From NCBI RefSeq assembly GCF_003852895.1, contig NZ_QUSW01000006.1, positions 1 to 64,000 of the forward strand: DNA of 64,000 bases, in the 5' to 3' direction. Below the pieces are notes generated by a model. The model saw only the letters and a program-made list of their open reading frames with translations, made no database searches and was not told the origin of the DNA. The stretch is from Rhizobacter terrae (GTDB lineage: Bacteria; Pseudomonadota; Gammaproteobacteria; Burkholderiales; Burkholderiaceae_C). The translations under genes and the position numbers were made by a program. Below are positions 28,127-35,217 of the stretch, piece after piece; the first letter of the stretch is position 1, and the number at the start of each line of letters is the position of its first letter.

Positions 28127-29101
28127 TCAGGCAGCCGTCAACAGATGGGCGGCAGCGGCCACGAGCTGAACCCTGTTGTGGACCGCAAAGCGTTGACGCA
28201 ATTGCCGCAGGTGATAGTCCACGGTGTGCGAAGACAGTCCGAGCCTCTCGGCGATCTCACGATCCGTCAGGCCGTCGGCAACGTGGCAAAGAACGGCGCG
28301 CTGCGTCGCAGGAATGCCCGACGCGACGAGGTTGCTGACGCTGCATTCGACCTCGGTGGTGGGCGTGGGCAAACGCACGTGATGCGACCAGAATTGATCC
28401 AGGCTCAGGATCAGCGTCAGCGCGTTGCCCAGGACCTCGTCATCGATCCAGCGCCTGCCTGGCGTGCTCGACACCAGGCTCACCACGGTGTCCTCGCCGG
28501 GCTTCGCGCCGGAACAATTGACACGCTGGAACACGCCGCTGCGCATGCCGCTGTCGGCGAGGTCCTCGATGAATCGCTTCGATCGGCCGTCCAGCGGGCG
28601 GCGCCCCATCATGTCCGTGAGCGATGCGCCATCCCACACCAGCGGAAGGCTCCAGCGCTTGCGGGCCAGGTTGCGCGGATCCACCTCGTAGTAGGCCTCA
28701 CCGAAGTAGCGACGCGACCAGTCCGGCGGTGCGTAGCTCGCCATGAAGCCGCGAAAGCGGCTGCCGTCGAAGAGATGCGACGCGGTGTAGTACCCCATCC
28801 AGTCGAAGCCGAGATCGTCCAGCCGCTCGCGCACGACCGACTCGCGCTTCGATGCAGACCCGGCTGCGAGCAGCGTGCGCACGAGGCATGAATCGCCGCG
28901 CTCGCCATCGACGGCCAGGGGAATGAGCTGCGACTCGTGGAAGAACGTCACGCCCCCCACGCTGTTGTTGCCGACGTTCCCGTTCCCATATGGTTGATTG
29001 CCACTTTCTCTTTCTATCTGACACAGGCTGGCGGCTCCGCTTCTGGCGAAGGCGCGGCTGTCTACCGATGCACTGCTTGTTTGCGTGACCACGATATCCA
29101 T
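28127..29101 (-). CDS. LuxR-family quorum-sensing transcription factor with AHL-binding domain
   Basis: 324 residues. The autoinducer-binding domain keeps the positions known from TraR/LuxR: W128, Y132, D141, P142 and W156 with exactly the standard spacing. The C-terminal HTH reads LTDREIAERLGLSSHTVDYH (20 residues). An extra N-terminal stretch of about 70 residues, rich in Asn, Gly and Ser, precedes the domain. No luxI synthase gene is in the window, so it is either a solo receptor or paired with a synthase elsewhere. It sits just upstream of cluster 1 in the same direction and next to a lux-box-like palindrome, so I infer it activates the cluster. ATG 29101 was chosen over 29167; GGGGTT lies about seven bases before it. 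Confidence 0.9.
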   Translation of the reverse strand: MDIVVTQTSSASVDSRAFARSGAASLCQIERESGNQPYGNGNVGNNSVGGVTFFHESQLIPLAVDGERGDSCLVRTLLAAGSASKRESVVRERLDDLGFDWMGYYTASHLFDGSRFRGFMASYAPPDWSRRYFGEAYYEVDPRNLARKRWSLPLVWDGASLTDMMGRRPLDGRSKRFIEDLADSGMRSGVFQRVNCSGAKPGEDTVVSLVSSTPGRRWIDDEVLGNALTLILSLDQFWSHHVRLPTPTTEVECSVSNLVASGIPATQRAVLCHVADGLTDREIAERLGLSSHTVDYHLRQLRQRFAVHNRVQLVAAAAHLLTAA

Positions 29102-29656
29102 GCGGTAACCCCATTTCAATTGGCTTGTTGCATGAGCAAGAAATCCAGCCGTGCAGCCGAACGTCACTGCACGAGGCCGCTGGACTTCCTATAGCGACAA
29201 ATCCCCCAACTGCGGCTCAAACTTCTGCCGCGTCCCTCCTGTCATGTGTTGTTCGATCCAAGACTCGCGTGCAAGGCTCGCGAGGGACGTTCTCTCGCAG
29301 CTTGCGTGCCAGCGTCGCACGCACGTGCTACACAGGAGAGACAGCACACACGAAGGGCAGGAATTCGCACACGGGTGGCGGAACGCGTGTTAGGTTTCAC
29401 ACCACGCCGCATGGCGAGGCGACGCCCGTCGTCGCAGCCTGTGGACGAGTGCGCGCGGACATCGCCGTGTCATGGAGTTCGCGCAGGGGGTGGTCTAGGG
29501 TTTTCACCGTCGCGCGCAGCGCCTGCGCGAGTTCACATCGGCACGCGCCGCCGTGGAAGCGATCGCGAAGAGCGCTGGCATGTTCCGTGCACTGGCGTAC
29601 TCGACCGTACGCCCAGCAGTGGCATCGGCTTGCCCCTCCACCTACACACATCTGTC
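29102..29656. other. Intergenic region between divergent luxR and sensor-kinase genes
   Basis: About 555 bases with no convincing gene. A frame is open on the plus strand from 29246 into the kinase, but its translation is Arg-rich and low in pattern until about 29657. A 7-base inverted repeat (arms GGCGTAC and GTACGCC, 29594-29613) lies about 45 bases before the chosen kinase start and could be an operator. No lux-box-like palindrome was seen here. Confidence 0.55.
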
Positions 29657-31540
29657 TTGGAACTCCTTCGCAATCCGCTGCCGCGACGCTCGGTGGAAGG
29701 CACGCTGGTCTGGACGGCCATCGTGCTGATCGCCGCTGCCGCAGTGCTGATTGCGTATTCGTTCACCGAACGGGCGGGTTACGCGGAGCTGGCCGAGAAA
29801 GCCATGCACCAGCTCGACCTCTATGCGGCGGGCATCGACAGCGAACTGAGCAAGTACGAGAATCTTCCGAGCATCCTCGATCTCGACCAGGACGTGCTGC
29901 ACCTGCTCGAGACGCCCGCGGACAGCGCGCTTCGCGACAAGGTCAACAAGGCCCTTCTCAATCTCAACGTCCGGGCCGGATCGCTGGCGATCGTCCTGCT
30001 GGACAGTACCGGCACGGTGCTCGCATCGAGCAATTGGTATGAGCCGGACACCTTCATCGGCCGCGACATGTCGCGCGCGTCCTTCTTCACCGACTCCTTG
30101 CGCAGCGGCCAGGCGCGCTCCTTCGTTGCCGACAAGACGCGCGGCACGCCACACCTGTTCCTGGCCCGGGCCATCAAGCAGGACCAGCGCGTCATCGGCG
30201 TGGCCGCGGTCAAGGTGAGCCTGGCCACCGTCGAGAACACCTGGATCGAGTACGCCGCGAGCTCAGGCAGCGAAAGGCTGCTGGTCATCGACGCCAGCGG
30301 CGTCGTCATCATGTCGTCGAACCCGCAGTGGCGCTACAAGACGATCAGCGCCCTGACGCCGACCCAGCAGGCGACCCTGGCGCACACCGACCGCTACCCC
30401 GACACCCCACTGAAGCCGCTGGGCATGGAAATCGAGCGGGTGCTGCACTATGGGACCAACCTCGTGCGCATCGATGTACCCGGCATGGCTGCCAAGCCCT
30501 TGCGTTTTCTCTCTGAAGAGCAAGCGATGTCGCGTCCGGACTGGCGCCTCATGACGCTCTCGGAGGTGACCCCGGTATGGCGCGACGCCCGCAATGCCGC
30601 GCTGGGCGCCGCGGGTCTTGCCGTGCTGTTCGCGCTGTTGGTCGTGCACCTTCGGCAACGGCGCCGCGCCATTGCGCTGCAGCTCGCGGCGCGCCAGGCG
30701 CTGCAGCAGGCCAACGACGAGCTCGAGTTGCGCGTCGAGGAGCGCACCGCCGAGCTGCGCCAGGCCAATGCCGCGCTGATCGGCGAAGTGGTCGAACGCA
30801 AGCGCGCGGAAGTGACGCTGCGCGAAGCCCAGGACGAACTGGTTCGCGCAAGCCGGCTGGCGCTGCTGGGCCGGATGTCCGCCGCCATCACCCATGAGAT
30901 CAACCAGCCGCTGACCGCGATGCGTGCGCTGTCGGACAACTGCCGGCGCCTGCTCGTGGCAGGCCGGGTGGACAACGTCGACCGCAACCTCACGGCCATC
31001 GCTGACCTGACCGAGCGCATGGGCCGCATCACCAAGCAGCTCAAGTCGTTCGCGCGCAAGGCGCCGATGGTGGCCAGCCCCACACCGCTGTCTCACGCGG
31101 TCAGCAATGCGCTGGAAATGCTGGGCACGCGGGCTGCCGACGAAGGGGTTCAGGTGGTGCTGGACATTCCCGAGGGCTTGCGGGTGCTGTGCGACAGCTA
31201 CCGCCTGGAGCAGGTGCTGCTCAACCTCTTCGGCAACGCCATGGACGCCATGAAGGAGTCGTCGAGCAAGCGCCTGAGCGTGAGCGCCACGGTCCACGGC
31301 GATCGCGTGCGCATCTGCGTGAGCGACAGCGGCAGCGGCCTTCCGGAGTCGGTGCTCAAGCATCTCTTCGAGCCCTTCTTCAGCACCAAGCCTCCGGGCG
31401 AAGGACTGGGCCTGGGGCTCGTCATCTCCAGCGGTATCGTGAAAGAGTTCGGAAGCTCGCTGCGTGCCCGCAGCCTGGGCCAGGGCGCTGCGTTCGAATT
31501 CGACATGCAATTTGAGAAAGAATTCACCCATGTCATCTAG
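29657..31540 (+). CDS. DctB-like membrane sensor histidine kinase
   Basis: 627 residues from the chosen TTG. TM1 lies near 15-33, a periplasmic PDC/dCache-like sensing region follows (about 40-300), TM2 is near 315-335, then a coiled coil (340-400), the H-box AAITHEINQP, N-box LNLFGNAMDAM, and ATP lid motifs DSGSGLP and GLGLGL. This is the arrangement of DctB/AauS kinases that sense C4-dicarboxylates or acidic amino acids. The start is uncertain: TTG 29657 places TM1 normally but has no clear Shine-Dalgarno, and in-frame starts exist at 29411 (ATG) and 29246 (GTG). The stop overlaps the response-regulator start by 11 bases. Confidence 0.88.
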   Translation: MELLRNPLPRRSVEGTLVWTAIVLIAAAAVLIAYSFTERAGYAELAEKAMHQLDLYAAGIDSELSKYENLPSILDLDQDVLHLLETPADSALRDKVNKALLNLNVRAGSLAIVLLDSTGTVLASSNWYEPDTFIGRDMSRASFFTDSLRSGQARSFVADKTRGTPHLFLARAIKQDQRVIGVAAVKVSLATVENTWIEYAASSGSERLLVIDASGVVIMSSNPQWRYKTISALTPTQQATLAHTDRYPDTPLKPLGMEIERVLHYGTNLVRIDVPGMAAKPLRFLSEEQAMSRPDWRLMTLSEVTPVWRDARNAALGAAGLAVLFALLVVHLRQRRRAIALQLAARQALQQANDELELRVEERTAELRQANAALIGEVVERKRAEVTLREAQDELVRASRLALLGRMSAAITHEINQPLTAMRALSDNCRRLLVAGRVDNVDRNLTAIADLTERMGRITKQLKSFARKAPMVASPTPLSHAVSNALEMLGTRAADEGVQVVLDIPEGLRVLCDSYRLEQVLLNLFGNAMDAMKESSSKRLSVSATVHGDRVRICVSDSGSGLPESVLKHLFEPFFSTKPPGEGLGLGLVISSGIVKEFGSSLRARSLGQGAAFEFDMQFEKEFTHVI

Positions 31541-32945
31541 CTTGAAAACGGCACTGGAGGGATTCAAGGTCGTCTTCGTCGACGACGATCCCTGCGTGCG
31601 CGCCAGCCTCAGCGAAACGCTGGAGCTCTCGGGCTTTCAGGTCTGCGCGTGTGAATCGGCCGAGGCGGCAATCCAGCAACTCGGCTCCTCCTACCTGGGC
31701 ATCGTCATCACTGACGTCCGCCTGCCCGGCATGGACGGCCTCTCGCTGATGCGCCACGTGATCGCTGCCGACCCGGCCATTCCCGTCATCCTCATCACCG
31801 GGCACGGCGACATCTCGATGGCGGTGCAGGCCATGCGCGAAGGCGCCTACGATTTCATCGAGAAGCCCTTCCCTTCGGAGCGGCTCGTGGAGACCGCACT
31901 GCGGGCGATCGAGAAACGCGCCTTGAGGCTGGAGGTGGACACGCTGCGACGGCAGCTGAACAACAAGCAGGGCATCGAGTCGCTGATGCTGGGCAACTCA
32001 CCGGCCATCCAGGAAGTCCGCAGCCAGATCCTCAACCTGGCCGACACCTCAGCCGACGTGCTGGTCATGGGTGAAACCGGAACCGGCAAGGAACTGGTGG
32101 CGCAATGCCTGCACAACCACAGCCGTCGCAGCAAGGGCAACTTCGTCGCCATCAACTGCGGCGGCATTCCGGAGACCCTGTTCGAGAGCGAGATCTTCGG
32201 GCACGAGGCGGGCGCCTTCACGAGCGCGGGCAAGCGGCGCGTGGGCAAGATCGAGCACGCCAACGGCGGAACGCTGCTGCTCGACGAGATCGAAAGCATG
32301 CCCCTGACCTTCCAGGTGAAACTGCTGCGCACGCTGCAGGAGCGCAAGGTGGAGCGGCTCGGGTCCAACGAGGAAGTGCGCGTGGATTTCCGGGTGGTCG
32401 CCGCCACGAAGTTCGACCTGAGCGCGCTCAGTCTGCAGGGCAAGTTCAGGAGCGACCTCTACTACCGGCTCAACGTGGCCGTGCTCGAGTTGCCGCCCCT
32501 GCGCGAGCGGCGCGAGGACATCCCGATCCTGTTCGAGCATTTCGTCTTGCAGGCGGCGATGAAGTACGGACGCGAAGCACCGGCCGCACCGGAACTTCTG
32601 TTGCGCCGGTTGATGGCGGCGGAGTGGCCCGGCAACGTGCGGGAGTTGCGCAATGTGGCGGACCGCTTCGTGCTGGGCCTGCTCGAACGCCGCCAGAAGG
32701 AACTGGCCACGCCTGCCGCACTCACGCTGGCGCAGCAGGTCGACATGGTCGAGAAGGCGCTGATCGAACAGACGCTCAAGCAGCATGGCGGCAGGCCCGC
32801 ACCGGTGTGCATGGCCCTGGGCATCGCCAAGAAGACCTTCTACTACAAGATCAACCGCCACGGCATCGTGCTCGATCAGTTCCGCGATCGAAACGCCACG
32901 GATGCCGACCTCGACGAGAGCGAGCCGATGGCGCAGACCGGCTGA
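31530..32945 (+). CDS. DctD-like sigma-54-dependent response regulator
   Basis: 471 residues. Receiver domain with acidic pocket D18-D20 and phospho-acceptor D62 in ITDVRLPGMDG; AAA+ domain with Walker A GETGTGKE (about 175) and Walker B LLLDEIES; C-terminal Fis-type HTH ending VCMALGIAKKTFYYKINRHG (20 residues). The sigma-54 contact loop reads GAFTSA rather than the usual GAFTGA. Such proteins activate sigma-54 promoters for dicarboxylate or amino-acid uptake. It is cotranscribed with the kinase and converges on the binding-protein gene 23 bases away, which may be a target. Confidence 0.94.
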   Translation: MSSSLKTALEGFKVVFVDDDPCVRASLSETLELSGFQVCACESAEAAIQQLGSSYLGIVITDVRLPGMDGLSLMRHVIAADPAIPVILITGHGDISMAVQAMREGAYDFIEKPFPSERLVETALRAIEKRALRLEVDTLRRQLNNKQGIESLMLGNSPAIQEVRSQILNLADTSADVLVMGETGTGKELVAQCLHNHSRRSKGNFVAINCGGIPETLFESEIFGHEAGAFTSAGKRRVGKIEHANGGTLLLDEIESMPLTFQVKLLRTLQERKVERLGSNEEVRVDFRVVAATKFDLSALSLQGKFRSDLYYRLNVAVLELPPLRERREDIPILFEHFVLQAAMKYGREAPAAPELLLRRLMAAEWPGNVRELRNVADRFVLGLLERRQKELATPAALTLAQQVDMVEKALIEQTLKQHGGRPAPVCMALGIAKKTFYYKINRHGIVLDQFRDRNATDADLDESEPMAQTG

Positions 32946-32967
32946 GCCCTCGCGGGTCGACGCCCGC

Positions 32968-33882
32968 TCAGGAGGCGTAGTCCGACACGCGGCTCGAATC
33001 CGTGGGAGAGGCGAGGACTCTTCGCAGCGCCCGGCTCATGGGAAGGCGAAGGTTGATCTGCTGCGGCGGGATCGGCGACTCGAACCACTTGCTGTAGATG
33101 GACTGGATCTGGCCGTTGTTGAACAAGGCGATGAGCGTGTCGTCGGCCAGCTTCTTGAACTCGGGATCATCCTTTCGCAAGACGATGCCGTACGGTTCGA
33201 CGGACAAGGCATCGGCGCTGACGACGTAGGCGCTGGGATCGCGCGACGAAGCGATCAGCCCATGCAGCAGCACGTCGTCCATCGCGAACGCATCAGCCCG
33301 TTCGGTCTCGAGCATGCGGAAGGACTGGACGTGGTCCTTGCCCACCAGGATGTTCATCTCGATGGACTGCGTGGTCTTGAGGTCCACGAGCATGGAGATG
33401 CTCGTCGTGCCGGCGGTCGACACCGCGGTCTTGCCTCGCAGGTCCGCCAGCGTGAGCACCGGACGCCCGCGCCGCGACGCGATGCGGCTGTGGGCCACGA
33501 AGGTCGTGATGGTGAAGGCGACTTCCTTCTTCCGTTCGGCGTTGTTGGTGGTCGTGCCGCATTCCAGGTCGACCATGTGGTTGGCCACCATCGGCAGCCG
33601 GGTCGCGGACGTGACGGGGGTGAGCTTCACCTGCAGGTTGGGCATGGCCAGGCGCTGCCGCACGGCACCGACGATCCGCATGCACAGATCCATCGAGTAG
33701 CCCACGGGCTGCTGTCGCTCGTCGAGGTACGAGAAGGGAATGGAACTGTCGCGATAGCCCAGCGTCATGACGCCGGATTCCTTGATCTTCTTGAGCGTGA
33801 GCGACTCTTGCGCCACAGCGCACACACAACCGGCCATCAGCAAGACCATCGATAGACAGCGTACCGATCGTCGCTCGTTCAT
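32968..33882 (-). CDS. Periplasmic amino-acid-type solute-binding protein (ABC transporter family 3)
   Basis: 304 residues with an N-terminal signal peptide (about 1-25, cleavage near CAVAQ). Family features: GVMTLGYRDSSIPFSYLD, GYSMDLCMRI, ECGTTTNNAERKKEVAF and DLRGKTAVSTAGTT, similar to Glu/Asp binding proteins. No permease or ATPase lies next to it. Its neighbour is a two-component system of the acidic-amino-acid class, so it may supply a sensing ligand or work with a transporter elsewhere. An AAGG lies about seven bases before the ATG. It lies on the opposite strand, convergent with the response regulator. Confidence 0.88.
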   Translation of the reverse strand: MNERRSVRCLSMVLLMAGCVCAVAQESLTLKKIKESGVMTLGYRDSSIPFSYLDERQQPVGYSMDLCMRIVGAVRQRLAMPNLQVKLTPVTSATRLPMVANHMVDLECGTTTNNAERKKEVAFTITTFVAHSRIASRRGRPVLTLADLRGKTAVSTAGTTSISMLVDLKTTQSIEMNILVGKDHVQSFRMLETERADAFAMDDVLLHGLIASSRDPSAYVVSADALSVEPYGIVLRKDDPEFKKLADDTLIALFNNGQIQSIYSKWFESPIPPQQINLRLPMSRALRRVLASPTDSSRVSDYAS

Positions 33883-33999
33883 CCGTGCCTTTTCCTTTCA
33901 GTTTCGAATCGGCGCCGGACGTCCAGCCGGTATCACCACCCCTGACGTTACCAAGGGGGGGCAGGTTTCGCCACCCGAGAGCACCCTTAAGTGTCAACT

Positions 34000-34482
34000 T
34001 CAGCCCACCATCTGGCAGGCGCGATAGGCCCTCGTCGAGTCGTGCAACCGCGCAATGCACTCCGATTGCCCCAGCGCTTCCAGGACAGGCGCCAGCGGCA
34101 AACCCGTCTGGGAACTCAGGACCAGCACACTCAGCGCGGCATCCACGTCACGGCGAGTCCCGTCAAGCTCGACGCACAGTGCATCGAGCGCCTGGTCCAG
34201 GTCTTCCGCGGCCCAGCGTGGAAGCCGCTCGAAGACGCGCACCGCGCGCTCGCCGGCGTCGATGATCTCGCGCGGTGCCAGGCCGAGCGAAGTGAGCTGC
34301 GCCCAGTTCTTCGGCGCATCGCGGCACAGGATGGGCGCGATCAGCTCGAACGCGGCACGCCCGGGCCGCGCGCGGCCATGGCTCAGCGCAATGAGACGGC
34401 GAAGATTCAATTCACCAAGAACGAACGCCATCGTGTGCGCGACATGCGAGGCCTGGTCATCGGTCACGGATGAATCAGTCAT
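34000..34482 (-). CDS. Hypothetical protein, unrecognised
   Basis: 160 residues, apparently soluble and helical (ELNLRRLIALSHGR, ELIAPILCRDAPKNWAQL, AAEDLDQALDALCVEL). No signal peptide, membrane segment or catalytic motif was seen. An ideal GAAGGAGT lies six bases before ATG 34482, which supports real translation. It lies between the binding-protein and lipoprotein genes, on the same strand as both, with gaps of more than 100 bases each side. I do not recognise the family. Confidence 0.7.
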   Translation of the reverse strand: MTDSSVTDDQASHVAHTMAFVLGELNLRRLIALSHGRARPGRAAFELIAPILCRDAPKNWAQLTSLGLAPREIIDAGERAVRVFERLPRWAAEDLDQALDALCVELDGTRRDVDAALSVLVLSSQTGLPLAPVLEALGQSECIARLHDSTRAYRACQMVG

Positions 34483-34619
34483 GCGGACTCCTTCGGGGAT
34501 GGGCACTGCGACAGCAACTCGCATGCCACGCGGTTGCCGCCCGCCAGGCATTCGCACGCGTGGACGTTATCACCAAAGACCCTGGCACCTCAATAACGAC
34601 CGGTTTCTTGTGGGAATAC

Positions 34620-34635
34620 CGGCCTCATCAGGCCG
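34620..34635 (-). terminator. Short stem-loop just after the lipoprotein gene
   Basis: Stem CGGCCT / AGGCCG with a 4-base loop, beginning at the base next to the lipoprotein stop. No T-run follows on the minus strand, so a rho-independent terminator is possible but weak. Confidence 0.35.
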
Positions 34636-35103
34636 TCACTGTCCATCCTTCTTGCCAGTGCGAACGACGGTGATCGTCGTCACCGCCGTGGCCTGCGGGT
34701 ACTCATGCAGCCTGGCCGTCACGTGATACGGCCCCTGGCCATCCATCGGGGCCGTGTAGGTCGCCGCGAAGGTCCCATCCGCCTGGGGTGCGGTGACGCG
34801 TTCAACACTGCCGCCGGCAGCTTCTTCCTGCACCTGCCAATCCACCGTGAAGCGCATCGCTTCGCCGCCGCCAGGCTTGGCCGTGAGCGTGACCTTCGCG
34901 CCAGGCACGACGGCAACTTCCGATGGCGACAGCGTCACGAATGGCGTCGCGACGTTCGAGCGACTCACACCCGGCCGCACGATGGGTGCGGATGACGCTT
35001 CAGGCGCGGGCGGCGAGCCCGGCGGCGCAGCGGCCGAAGGATCGGCGCAGCCCACCAACGACACCAGCGCGAGCAACACCGCGATGCTGATTCCATGAGC
35101 CAT
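34636..35103 (-). CDS. Small Ig-like/beta-domain lipoprotein
   Basis: 155 residues. The N-terminus is a lipoprotein signal with lipobox LVGC (Cys19), followed by an Ala/Pro-rich linker (20-50) and a beta-strand-rich domain (about 60-150: VTLTAKPGGG, FTVDWQVQEE, YHVTARLHEYP). It resembles secreted Ig-fold accessory proteins; the function is unknown. ATG 35103 is preceded by AAGGGG. It lies 114 bases from the secreted PKD protein gene on the same strand. A 6-bp stem (CGGCCT/AGGCCG, 34620-34635) starts directly after its stop. Confidence 0.75.
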   Translation of the reverse strand: MAHGISIAVLLALVSLVGCADPSAAAPPGSPPAPEASSAPIVRPGVSRSNVATPFVTLSPSEVAVVPGAKVTLTAKPGGGEAMRFTVDWQVQEEAAGGSVERVTAPQADGTFAATYTAPMDGQGPYHVTARLHEYPQATAVTTITVVRTGKKDGQ

Positions 35104-35185
35104 GGCCACACCCCTTGCTTCGAACAAGCGCGTTGAAAGCGCAGCAGGCCGCATCGCGCAGCGAGCGGCCTGCTCCTGTGCCAAC

Positions 35186-35210
35186 GCCAGCCCGGCCAAC
35201 CCGGGCTGGC
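35186..35210 (-). terminator. GC-rich 10-bp stem-loop after the secreted PKD protein gene
   Basis: Stem GCCAGCCCGG / CCGGGCTGGC with loop CCAAC, eight bases past the stop of the PKD protein gene (minus strand). No T-run follows. It may terminate or stabilise that message; it also sits in the gap ahead of the lipoprotein gene. Confidence 0.45.
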
Positions 35211-35217
35211 TCGGCCG

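Noticed and set aside
29623-29640. Possible sigma-54 promoter TGGCATCGGCTTGC upstream of the sensor kinase
   Set aside because: The gap between the GG and GC elements is one base short of the fixed sigma-54 spacing.
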